Positions 56,788-64,000 of a stretch of 64,000 bases of DNA are shown here, in pieces. Both the position numbers and the translations under genes were made by a program. The notes beneath the pieces are model-generated. The model worked only from the letters and a program-made list of their open reading frames with translations. It did no database searches and had not been told where the DNA came from. Within the stretch, counting starts at the first letter, position 1; each line of letters begins with the position of its first letter. The stretch lies in contig CAVTIS010000002.1 in assembly GCA_963734845.1 (NCBI GenBank), positions 1 to 64,000 of the forward strand. Reading direction: 5' to 3'. Source of the stretch: JAKAVN01 sp963734845. GTDB lineage: Bacteria > Desulfobacterota > Binatia > Binatales > Binataceae.

Positions 56788-57280
56788 CGTTGCTGAGCTC
56801 CTCTTTAGAGTTCGAATTTGAATTAAGGGCCGTGACAACAAGCCGCTTGCGTCACAAGGCAGAAGTCGTCGCCGGTCTCAGATTAAGTAGCAAGGCGGTG
56901 AGATATCGGTGGCCAGCGATTCTACGGCCAGCAGGTTCATGAGCCAGCGAAACGTTTCTATCAAACAGCGAGCAAAGCATTCAGTATCTTGAACACCTGT
57001 ATTCGACAACTTTAAGAATACATTTATTCTGCTTCATTGTCAAATATATGAGACATATAGACCCAACATCATGAAATGCTGATACAAGAAGCGTGGTCGA
57101 GTATCGGTCAGATTGGCTTGCGATTTTAGATTCGTAGTGATGAAAGATTTGTTTAATATATATGACAGCCAGGTGTGCGACGCTGGTTGAGTGACGGAAT
57201 GACGATGCCTACACTTTCGAACGATGGGCCGGAGGAAAACGTCAAGTCGCCCCAAGGGGAAGAGGACGACTAGGCCGAAC
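56788..57280. promoter_or_regulatory. AT-rich divergent control region between erf and the HTH gene
   Basis: The 490-bp stretch is markedly AT-rich at 57005-57180 compared with its flanks (for example TCAAATATATGAGACATATAG and GTTTAATATATATGACAG), and holds no gene. Given the divergent genes, it should carry the early promoter and the repressor's promoter and operator, as in a phage switch. No exact site is assigned. Confidence 0.4.
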
Positions 57281-57508
57281 ATGGTGGCGGCGGCGGTAGA
57301 ATCTAGCAGGCGGCGCTAACGCGGTTGCCAAGCTGTGCGGTGTTCGACGTCAATCGGTATATTGGTGGATCAAAGAGTGGAAGGTCGAACGATTGGTGGA
57401 CGCCCTCAAATTATCCCGCGCTTCCGGAATCCCGATCGAAAAGCTGGCGGGCGAGTCTCTTGACAGTGATAGCAATACGGAACCGAAGGGGCCCAAACCT
57501 GCGCTTTG
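57281..57508 (+). CDS. YdaS/Cro-like HTH protein, frameshifted
   Basis: In a shifted frame after about codon 7 the sequence reads LAGGANAVAKLCGVRRQSVYWWIKEWKVERLVDALKLSRASGIPIEKLAGE, the pattern of YdaS-type or Cro-like HTH regulators. ATG 57281 starts the correct N-terminal part (MVAAAVE), and one extra T near 57301 breaks the frame. The product would be about 75 aa. It faces away from the recombination genes, as a phage Cro/repressor does. A second, degraded piece of a similar protein is at 60.3 kb. Confidence 0.55.
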
Positions 57509-57813
57509 ACTGTGCTGTTGCCGCCGCTCGGCGCATCCGAAGTTTTCTGGCGGACTCACCATTCTCGGCCTACGTCCTGACAGCTCACAATTGCTCGCTT
57601 TGGACCTGAAGCGACCGGTATTCGGACGCTCCGCCGCCGCAGCCGCTCGCCTTGGTCGGGCCGATTTCATTTGTTTTGACGTGACGAGTAGTGGCGTAAA
57701 GCGTCCTTATAGGGCTACCGCTATCTTCCCGCTCGCCTCCGGCGAATTAGCGGGAATGCGTAGGGTTCAGTCCATTCGGCGGTAGGGTTACCGCTGTGAA
57801 CGGTGTTGTATGA

Positions 57814-57912
57814 ATGGATTCCCAGACAGAAGGGCCAGGAACCACGCCTGTGTGTCCACGGTGCAAGACGCCCTATTGGAATACGCCCCGAAAAGCCGCG
57901 AAGAAGGGCTAG
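57814..57912 (+). CDS. Small zinc-ribbon peptide
   Basis: A 32-aa frame reads MDSQTEGPGTTPVCPRCKTPYWNTPRKAAKKG. The CPRCKTPYWNTPRK end is a familiar zinc-ribbon tail of small proteins in which it follows a longer domain with another Cys pair; here only one pair is visible, so a partner may be lost or the protein works as a dimer. Upstream sequence is unclear. Confidence 0.45.
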   Translation: MDSQTEGPGTTPVCPRCKTPYWNTPRKAAKKG

Positions 57913-58200
57913 TTCGACCAGCTATGTTCTGCTCAGATAGTCAACGCCGGAAATAGGATTCGGTTCTGGCGCACATGCCGCTGCGCGTCCGGTCTTCCCG
58001 AGAACCTTTAGAGAGAACATCCCGCATTGACAATTCGGATCGCGTATTCCCACAATAAGGGAATGTGAACCGACAAAGACTGACGAGCTCGTATACTAGT
58101 CACCGAGCCGAACGAGGCCCGGGTAGAACTCGCACAAAATGCTGGTTCACCGGGCCTCTTGTCTTTTTTCCGGACGACACGAAGTGCCCGCAGGAGTGCC

Positions 58201-58905
58201 ATGGAGGTGAACGTGAAACCAGCCGCACACATTGAGATCGCGAAGGTGCCATGGGGAAAAGGGGACTTTTACGTGCCGGGGCTCGCGTCTCATGGCCGCT
58301 CCGCTTTGGTGCCAGGAGCGCCGGACGTCGACCGTCGGCGGTTTCTGGAGCTCGCGGCAATAGTGGAACCCGACCTGCTCAGGACATTGCGCAGCGTGAT
58401 AGCTGATGACGCGGAAGCACTATCGGCTTGGGCTAAACTTTGGCACCTGACCGACCGCTGGTGCCTAGTGCTGGCGCGTGACACCGCGCGCTGGTATTCT
58501 ATGCACCCGGATGCTCAGGGCTGGGAATTCCAAGGTAAAGGTGTCTTCTCCGGGAGTTTTCCTTTCGCGATCAAGCCGCTGCGACTTGGGCCATTTTACC
58601 ACGATCCAACATGGCGGAGTCGTCGCGATTTCAGGGCGTACGTCCTGCAAAAGGTGGAGCGCGCGATGGACACTTACTGCGATCAGATCGAAGCTGACGC
58701 CCTAAGCACTGGATTGAAACGCGCACCACGCAAGCGAGGACTTGAGCACTTCGATTGGCTCGCGCGCCACCAGGTCAAAGGGGAGTCGTTCGCATCCATC
58801 GCAAAAAGTGCGTCCTACAAATTCGAAGGTGGCCGTCAGACGGTCCGCAAAGCAATCATTGAATTGGCGGAATACCTTCAATTAACTTTGCGGCCGTCAA
58901 CTTAG
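58201..58905 (+). CDS. Hypothetical protein with C-terminal HTH-like segment
   Basis: This 234-aa protein (ATG 58201 with AGGAG six bases upstream) has no family I can name. The middle is Trp/Arg-rich (DRWCLVLARDTARWYSMHPDAQGWEFQ) and the C-terminus reads RGLEHFDWLARHQVKGESFASIAKS, followed by a helix, in the manner of a DNA-binding winged helix. It may be an element regulator or replication accessory protein. The frame extends 14 codons upstream without a ribosome site. Confidence 0.62.
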   Translation: MEVNVKPAAHIEIAKVPWGKGDFYVPGLASHGRSALVPGAPDVDRRRFLELAAIVEPDLLRTLRSVIADDAEALSAWAKLWHLTDRWCLVLARDTARWYSMHPDAQGWEFQGKGVFSGSFPFAIKPLRLGPFYHDPTWRSRRDFRAYVLQKVERAMDTYCDQIEADALSTGLKRAPRKRGLEHFDWLARHQVKGESFASIAKSASYKFEGGRQTVRKAIIELAEYLQLTLRPST

Positions 58906-59307
58906 TGATATACCCGCAAAAGTTGACGCTGAGATAATTGTGCTTTCTGTGTGCAGCGCTGAGACTCATGATCATGCCGCTGCGCAACGGAGAAAAACCC
59001 ACCTCGAAATGTAGGCCGACGAAAGCTGGGAATTTCGAAAAGGCCCTAACGAAACTTCAAGCTTCCGCCGCCAGAGCGGTTGCTACTGTTACATGCGGAG
59101 CTTGTTCGATGGTTCGCCCTCGACAAGGATCCGCGCCGCATCGGCCATCCTGAACTATAACGATAACTGCTGCGGAGATCACGAGATTTGCAAAAGCGCC
59201 TCAGCGCGCTCGAGCGGAGGAGGTAGGGGCGAATAGACTTGGATCGCGAGATCGTTAAGGAACCGGGAGATAGGCGGACTCAAAAATCACGTTGAAAGGA
59301 GTTTTAT
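58906..59307. other. Stretch with fragmentary frames
   Basis: No complete gene. A short frame reads LLLLHAELVRWFALDKDPRRIGHPEL near 59080-59155 and might be the tail of a lost gene. An AGTTGAC string near 58920 resembles the 14.13 kb dyad half-site but has no partner. Confidence 0.45.
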
Positions 59308-59551
59308 ATGTCGTTGAAGGAAATCGAATCACGAATTAGACGCCTTGAGGGGCGAACTAAAGAAGTTGAATGTGCTGGCTGCAACAAAGCTGCTGCAGTG
59401 CAAATAAAGGCGAGTTTAGACGGAATCTCCGTTCGATGAAAGGCCTTGCCCCATTTGCGGTGATCCATATCCGAAAATGAGCATACGATATGTGCGGGAA
59501 ATGCCCGCATTCGTTGGCAATGATGAGCAATCAGCTGACGCTGAATCCTAA
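59308..59551 (+). CDS. Small two-Cys-pair (zinc-ribbon) protein, one frame change
   Basis: The frame from ATG 59308 (AAAGGAG ribosome site seven bases up) reads MSLKEIESRIRRLEGRTKEVECAGCNKAA, stops at 43 aa, but a neighbouring frame continues FDERPCPICGDPYPKMSIRYVREM to 59551. Joined, it has CAGC and CPIC pairs, a typical small zinc ribbon after a coiled-coil helix. The shift lies near 59430. Confidence 0.55.
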
Positions 59552-59589
59552 GCCTTTCGCCGCTCTCAAAGGTGAGAAGCAAAATTAGC

Positions 59590-60273
59590 ATGAGCAGCGA
59601 ACAAAAGATCGCAGCCAACCGAATCAACGGTCGACTGAGCAGGGGGCCGGTCACCGAGGGTGGTAGGGCAAGAGTTCGATCGAACGCGTTAAAACACGGT
59701 TTGACGTCCAAGCAGGTTGTTCTGCCCGGAGAGGATCCGGCGGAGTTCAATGCACTTCGGTCGGACCTTATCGCCGAGCTTGCGCCGCAGGGTGCACTCG
59801 AGCAGATTTTCGCAGAGAAAATCGTCGCCGACGCCTGGCGAATAAGACGAGCACAGCAGTTGGTGCCGGCTTTGTACCAGCGCGAAGAGAGGGAGGCCAA
59901 GCTAGAGGCCGCTCGGAGAGAGAAGTCATCGTGCCAAACAAGCTTTTTTGAACAACTGATGGAATCGTCGATGCCCGAGCCTGAAGTACGTCCAGATCGA
60001 CGCGAAGCCCATCAGGCGGCCGAGGCAAGGCTGCGAGAGATTTACGCCGAGCCCGTCGCACCGCTGATTCCCCTGACGCGGCTATTGGAAAAGCTGCTCC
60101 CGACATTGTCGAACCTCGACCGGTACGAAATCACTCTCTTCCGATCCTTAACCAGGGCCCTCCACGAGTTGCAGCGCCTCCAGGCGATAAGGGCAGGCGA
60201 GCGGGTCCCGGCACCAGCCGTGGTGGATGTCGACGTCAGTATAAACGGGGACGGTCCGGCCGATTCAAAATGA
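59590..60273 (+). CDS. Hypothetical protein of the 'NALKHGLTS' type
   Basis: The 227-aa protein begins MSSEQKIAANRINGRLSRGPVTEGGRARVRSNALKHGLTSK, the hallmark of a widespread but uncharacterised family of soil bacteria (N-R-x-N-A-x-x-S-T-G-P at the start, NALKHGL later). The rest is a long helical, charged segment (YQREEREAKLEAARREK, RYEITLFRSLTRALHELQRLQAIR). Start ATG 59590. The role is unknown; members often sit in mobile regions. Confidence 0.7.
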   Translation: MSSEQKIAANRINGRLSRGPVTEGGRARVRSNALKHGLTSKQVVLPGEDPAEFNALRSDLIAELAPQGALEQIFAEKIVADAWRIRRAQQLVPALYQREEREAKLEAARREKSSCQTSFFEQLMESSMPEPEVRPDRREAHQAAEARLREIYAEPVAPLIPLTRLLEKLLPTLSNLDRYEITLFRSLTRALHELQRLQAIRAGERVPAPAVVDVDVSINGDGPADSK

Positions 60274-60281
60274 TTTTACAA

Positions 60282-60449
60282 AACAAACCCAACCGGCGAT
60301 CGCCCCGGAGCGGCGTGACAATCTATGACTGGATAAACCAGTGGCGCGTGGAGCGCCCGACCGACACCCTCAGGCTCTCTAGCGCCTCCGGCTGGCAATC
60401 GAAAAACCTAGCCGACGACGATGTTGAAAAAGCTGGCCTGCCGGTCTAA
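60282..60449 (+). pseudogene. Degraded HTH fragment
   Basis: The stretch reads SGVTIYDWINQWRVERPTDTLRLSSASG, which parallels RQSVYWWIKEWKVERLVDALKLSRASG of the HTH gene at 57.3 kb. The first helices are lost. It is next to the right junction of the insertion. Confidence 0.5.
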
Positions 60450-60573
60450 ATTCGGCGCCCGAAGCGCCGGAGGGCGGAAGTCATCCAACTCCCGACTCTC
60501 CCGGGTAAGGTCCAGCTGCTCCGTGAGGGGGATCTCACCGCCCATGTGCGCTGAGACATCGTGAGGAGAAGGT

Positions 60574-60872
60574 GGCGCCGTCGCAGGTTTACGAAGCGAT
60601 GGGCGGGTGATTTCGATTATCTGTGCGATTTCGTCGGCGCGGGCGTGTATTGTCTGACCATGCATCCGCAGGTCATCGGCCGCGGCCATCGTTTGCTGAT
60701 GCTCAACCGGCTGGTCGAGCATATGAAGGAGCGAGCCGGCGTGCGCTTCAGCACGATGGCGGACGTCGCGCGCGAGTGGAAACGCGGGCATCCTCTGGAG
60801 CGCGCAGCCCGATGAACGCGCGGCGGGCGGCATAACGATGGCGTCGGCGATGCAACTCTATGCCGGCTTCGC
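60574..60872 (+). repeat. Right copy of direct repeat: deacetylase 3' end
   Basis: The first part (60574-60815) is a 5'-truncated copy of the deacetylase end (RWAGDFDYLCDFVGAGVYCLTMHPQVIGRGHRLLMLNRLV), with one extra A near 60595 relative to the left copy; the last part is the start of the small membrane-protein gene at 60838, intact on this side. The last 40 codons differ clearly from the left copy. Confidence 0.9.
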
Positions 60873-61071
60873 GCTGCTGGTGATCGCGATCGTCGCGATC
60901 ATCACGATCGTGGCGCTGGTGAGCAATCTCATCGGCGCGATGCGACGGCGCTTCGGAGGGACCCGACGCCTCGCGAAGACTCGCGCACACGACGATTTGC
61001 CGCCGCCCGCGTCGCGGTCGCGCCCTCACTCTCCTGAGTCGCATTCGAACGATCCGCCCGTTTCGCTCTAA
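60838..61071 (+). CDS. Small membrane protein
   Basis: The 77-aa protein has one membrane helix (YAGFALLVIAIVAIITIVALVSNLIG, residues 8-33) and a basic, Pro/Ser-rich tail. I do not recognise it. Its first ~35 bp are repeated at 51621, where the gene is cut by the insertion. It was probably the gene that followed the deacetylase before the element came in. Confidence 0.65.
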   Translation: MASAMQLYAGFALLVIAIVAIITIVALVSNLIGAMRRRFGGTRRLAKTRAHDDLPPPASRSRPHSPESHSNDPPVSL

Positions 61072-61101
61072 ACTCGCCGCCACGCGCCAGCGCTCGCTGT
61101 T

Positions 61102-63258
61102 TCAGGAACCCTCAATCTTGGAAAGTGCCGTGTCGAGACTGGCCAGTAGGATCGGAAGACGCCGATACGATTCCAGTTGCGCCGCCAGATCGCTATGAAT
61201 AACAGTCCGCTCGTTGATCCTCAGTTGCGAATCAACCGTTGACGGTCGCGGCGTTGATGTTGCTGGCTCCTCGGCGGAGCTGATGGAATCACATTTTTCG
61301 ACTTGCGACTCCAACACGGCACAAAACTCCCTCTCCATCGCAATACAACGCTGCTGAAACTCTTGCGACAGAGCGTTTTCTGCTCCCGCCAGTCGCGCAT
61401 GCGCGACGATGCGGTAGCGATACGCGATTCGAATGACCGTCGCGGCAGCCTCGATCGCAGCGGCGGAATTCGCCGAGCCGCGCCGCCCCTCGAGCCGCGC
61501 CTGGTCGGCCAGGTTGAGAACTTCGAACAGGTTTGCGCTTAGACGGCGCTCGACGGCGGCGACCCGTCCCTCGGTAATATTCTTTTCAGCGACTTCCTTT
61601 CCGAAAGCGAGGGTGGTTCGTATCAAATTGGCAAGGCTCTCGATAACCTTGTCGCTGGCATACTCGGGCCACAAAAAGAGAAAGACAAATCCCGTCGTCA
61701 GGACGCCAAGCACGATACCCCAAAAGCGCCAGAGCGGCCTGTAGATGTCGCTCGCCGGTGAGAGCCCCACGTAGCAGATTAGAAACGTAATGCCGGCCTG
61801 GATACCGGCGTAGCCCAGCCATTCGCTGCTCTGAGCCACGTAGGTCGCGAACATCGTCACCGCAAATATCGCGATCAGATAGGGCACAAGCGAGTCGAAG
61901 TTCTGTGACACGATCAGCATCGTAGCGAGCGTCGCGAGTCCGCCCACGATGCATCCCGCAAGGCGCAGAATAGTCTTGCGCACCACCGCGCCGTATTGAT
62001 TTGGCTGGCCCGCGACCGCGATGCTCCAAAGAATCGTCTGGAGATCGGCGCGTTGCGTGGTCAACCCGACCAGCAGCCCCAGGGTGATCGCGGCGCCGAG
62101 CTTGACGCTGAATCGAAACCTCGCCGGGTCAATAAAGAGATGCGGCCCACGATCGTCTGGGGTTTCGTCTTCTGCCGCGGCAGTCGAACCCCGAGACCTC
62201 TCGCGCGGCTCCAGCAGGTCCGCGATCGCCGTCAGCCCACCGACGAATTCCAGAAAGTTTAAGCTCTCAAACGCAGTCGATTCATCGCTGGCTGGCAGAG
62301 TCTGTACGCTCAATTCATCCAGACGCCGAATCATCAGGCCCAGGTCGGAGACCCACTCGGCTGAATTTTCCGATTCAGGGAGGCCCGCGAGAATATCGTT
62401 CGATGTTTCCGCGAAAGCCGTGTCGAGGACCTTCAGCGCGAGCTCAATTTCTTCTCCATGGTCGTGTCTGACTTCGTCCGCTACGGGTTCATCCGCCAGC
62501 ACCGCGAGACGTTCCACTTCCAGGTATGCGTGTTCCGCGATCATGACCGCGTTGAGCAAGGCGGCAAGACGGCGTGAGGTCGGTCGCGCGTGCTCCTCGA
62601 CCGACTTCAACAGCACAAGATTCGGCGTCAGCCTCGATTGAGCCAGTGGAGCGGGCAGTTGCGCCGAAAATGGATCGAGATAGCGCTGTCCTACCTGCTT
62701 GAAGCGCCGGCGCGTGCGCGCGAGGTCCGTAGCGATAGACTCGAGCAACCGCGGCTCTGGCGAAGAGGGCCAGATCGCGGAGTCGATCGCGACCATCACC
62801 AGCGTTGCGATTAGGATTCCGTCGAAAGTGTAAGCGGACCCCCATCCGATTTGTCCCGGTTCGAAAATGCCGACATACATCGTGGTGATCGTTCCGACGG
62901 CCACCAGAGCCAGCGGCAGAAAGAGCCGGGTATTCGAGAGCAGATACGCGATCATCGCAAATACGAGGAAGAGAAAAGCTAGGATGAGACCGGGGTAGTC
63001 CAGCAACTTGCCGGTTATCGGAACGATCGCCGCCTGCATCGCCGCCGCGCAAACGATGGTTATGGCTCCCTCGAAAAGCCCGAGAGATATTCCGGGCTGC
63101 CCGATTCTGAACGCGAAAAGAGGTCCGAACGGCCCGAGTATCTGCATCGAGGCCGCGAGCCCTGCCGTGAGCGTCGTCTTGGTGGCGTTCCTTGCTGCTT
63201 CGAAAATGCGTCTGCGGCTTGGCGCCAATTCCCTGGCGAAGAACGCGATCAAGAACAC
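61102..63258 (-). CDS. FUSC family membrane protein (aromatic acid efflux-like)
   Basis: The 718-aa protein has two sets of membrane helices (about residues 30-160 and 385-530) separated by a soluble part, as in FUSC/AaeB-type efflux transporters. Sequences such as LGAAITLGLLVGLTTQRADLQTILWSIAVAGQPNQYGAVVRKTILRLAGCIVGGL fit the family's fusaric acid resistance-like core. It starts with GTG 63258 (VFLIAFFARELAPSRRR), five bases after the HlyD-like gene's stop, so the two form an efflux operon. Confidence 0.87.
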   Translation of the reverse strand: MFLIAFFARELAPSRRRIFEAARNATKTTLTAGLAASMQILGPFGPLFAFRIGQPGISLGLFEGAITIVCAAAMQAAIVPITGKLLDYPGLILAFLFLVFAMIAYLLSNTRLFLPLALVAVGTITTMYVGIFEPGQIGWGSAYTFDGILIATLVMVAIDSAIWPSSPEPRLLESIATDLARTRRRFKQVGQRYLDPFSAQLPAPLAQSRLTPNLVLLKSVEEHARPTSRRLAALLNAVMIAEHAYLEVERLAVLADEPVADEVRHDHGEEIELALKVLDTAFAETSNDILAGLPESENSAEWVSDLGLMIRRLDELSVQTLPASDESTAFESLNFLEFVGGLTAIADLLEPRERSRGSTAAAEDETPDDRGPHLFIDPARFRFSVKLGAAITLGLLVGLTTQRADLQTILWSIAVAGQPNQYGAVVRKTILRLAGCIVGGLATLATMLIVSQNFDSLVPYLIAIFAVTMFATYVAQSSEWLGYAGIQAGITFLICYVGLSPASDIYRPLWRFWGIVLGVLTTGFVFLFLWPEYASDKVIESLANLIRTTLAFGKEVAEKNITEGRVAAVERRLSANLFEVLNLADQARLEGRRGSANSAAAIEAAATVIRIAYRYRIVAHARLAGAENALSQEFQQRCIAMEREFCAVLESQVEKCDSISSAEEPATSTPRPSTVDSQLRINERTVIHSDLAAQLESYRRLPILLASLDTALSKIEGS

Positions 63259-63263
63259 CGGCT

Positions 63264-64000
63264 CTACTCCCCTCGTATCGTTACGACGGCGGTCTGGCCC
63301 ATACGGAACGGATGACCGCCGTCGGCGCGCTCGAGCACGATTCGAACCGGGAATCGCTGGTTAAGCCGCACCCAATTCAAAGTCTCTTCGACATTCGGCA
63401 GGCCCCCGACCGATGCGCCGTTCTGCTGAAACAGCCCCCATCCGATACCCTGCACTTTCCCTTGGAAGCGCTGGCCCGGGTAGCTCAGCAGCGAAACGTC
63501 GGCGCGCATTCCTGGCCGGATTCGGTTAAGCAAGTCTTCCCTGAAATAGGCGAGCACGTACCAGTTGCGATCATCCACGAGAGTTAAAACGGGCTGCCCG
63601 GCATTGGCGTATTGCCCCTCGGAGATGTTCAGGTTCGTGACGAACCCCTCGAACGGCGCACGTACCGAGCAGTAGTCGTAGTTCAGTTGCGCGTCCTCGA
63701 TCTCCTCTTCGGCCGCGTGCACGCGCTGATTCACATCGCCGAGGATTCCCAGCGCATCTTTAGCTTTGCGTAGCTCGGAAGCCGCGGCTTCAACGCCCGC
63801 CTGCGCCGCGGTGAGCTTGTTGCGCGCCTCGACGACGTCGTTGTCGGTGACGAAGTCGTGTTCACGTAACGGGACGATTCGATCCAGGTATTGTTTGGCG
63901 TTCGCCGCGTCGATCCTACGTTCCGTCAATTGCGCGGCGGCGGAATTGATCGTGTCCTGCTGGGTTTTGACCTCGATTTCGGTCAGATTCAGTTTCGTCC
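63264..64000 (-). CDS. HlyD/EmrA-family membrane fusion protein, 5' partial
   Basis: The open frame reaches the window edge with no stop, so the start is beyond 64000. Visible are the coiled-coil hairpin (DNDVVEARNKLTAAQAGVEAAASELRKAKDALG), the lipoyl-like half-motif YDYCSVRAPFEGFVTNLNISEGQYANAGQPVLTLVDD, and the beta-barrel part RPGMRADVSLLSYPGQRFQGKVQGIG. It is the periplasmic adaptor for the FUSC pump encoded next. Typical of AaeA/EmrA-like proteins. Confidence 0.88.
   Translation of the reverse strand, partial: TKLNLTEIEVKTQQDTINSAAAQLTERRIDAANAKQYLDRIVPLREHDFVTDNDVVEARNKLTAAQAGVEAAASELRKAKDALGILGDVNQRVHAAEEEIEDAQLNYDYCSVRAPFEGFVTNLNISEGQYANAGQPVLTLVDDRNWYVLAYFREDLLNRIRPGMRADVSLLSYPGQRFQGKVQGIGWGLFQQNGASVGGLPNVEETLNWVRLNQRFPVRIVLERADGGHPFRMGQTAVVTIRGE

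Larger units (their letters stand above)
51656..60573. mobile_element. Phage-like or integrative element remnant in the deacetylase locus
   Basis: The ~8.9 kb between the two repeat copies has recombination and replication genes (Erf, YqaJ, HNH, P-loop ATPase) on the minus strand, a divergent Cro/YdaS-like HTH gene, and small Cys-rich proteins and hypothetical genes on the plus strand. That layout is the early region of a temperate phage or an integrative element. No integrase, terminase, capsid or conjugation gene is seen, so it is probably reduced. Boundaries rest on the duplication and are approximate on the left. Confidence 0.7.

Noticed and set aside
51656..60573. Integrase or tRNA attachment site for the element
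   Set aside because: I looked for tyrosine or serine recombinase motifs and for tRNA ends at both borders and saw none.
1..64000. CRISPR array, rRNA operon, intact transposon
   Set aside because: No regularly spaced repeats, rRNA signatures or complete transposase with terminal inverted repeats were seen.

Overview
The window looks like chromosomal DNA of a GC-rich, uncultured, soil-type bacterium. Three luciferase-like (LLM) flavin/F420-dependent oxidoreductases, a family III CoA transferase, an amidase, an epoxide hydrolase, a DUF1329 exported protein, amidohydrolases, TPR-linked adenylate cyclases and Flp pilins together suggest an environmental lineage such as Binatota/Desulfobacterota-like bacteria. 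That assignment is inference from gene content; no rRNA or other decisive marker is present.

Layout. 0-8.4 kb: ordinary genes (Gly/Tyr-rich BON-like protein, epoxide hydrolase, YqeY, DUF1329, DUF1877, class III adenylate cyclase with TolB-like and TPR domains, Flp pilin). 8.4-20.6 kb: a low-density, decaying zone. It holds an rpoD-like sigma-70 gene broken by at least eight frame changes, an orphan Flp-like pilin, a compact minus-strand operon of ImmA/IrrE-type metalloprotease, 62-aa protein and XRE regulator, a GNAT-like protein beside a fatty acid desaturase, transposase and HTH remnants, and a broken second copy of the cyclase/TPR gene. 20.7-34.1 kb: dense catabolic genes (TetR regulator, LLM oxidoreductase, alpha/beta hydrolase, acyl-CoA synthetase, SGNH hydrolase, VOC protein, LLM oxidoreductase, CoA transferase, amidase, LLM oxidoreductase). 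34.3-49.4 kb: an Flp pilin followed by a surface-polysaccharide region with glycosyltransferases, a TylF-like and three other methyltransferases, a heptose-7-phosphate kinase-like GHMP kinase, a damaged GmhB-like phosphatase joined to a damaged FAD oxidoreductase, membrane glycosyltransferase-like proteins and an intact FAD amino-oxidase/mutase-like protein. 49.6-64 kb: an amidohydrolase, polysaccharide deacetylase, small membrane protein and FUSC/HlyD efflux locus interrupted by a roughly 9 kb insertion.

The insertion (about 51.66-60.57 kb) is the most striking structure. It is bounded by two direct copies of the 3' end of the deacetylase gene plus the start of the next gene; the first ~105 bp of the copies are identical apart from one inserted base. 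Inside are an Erf-type single-strand annealing protein, a YqaJ-type exonuclease, an HNH endonuclease and a P-loop ATPase (all minus strand, tightly packed), with a YdaS/Cro-like HTH gene facing the other way and several small cysteine-rich proteins. This is the early module of a temperate phage or integrative element, but I found no integrase, portal, capsid or conjugation gene, so it is probably a reduced remnant or a satellite-like element. A 33-bp perfect inverted repeat lies at its left side.

Many genes in the decaying zones are broken by indels while their protein sequences remain well conserved in each frame. This may reflect recent pseudogenisation or indel errors in the assembly; read mapping would separate the two.
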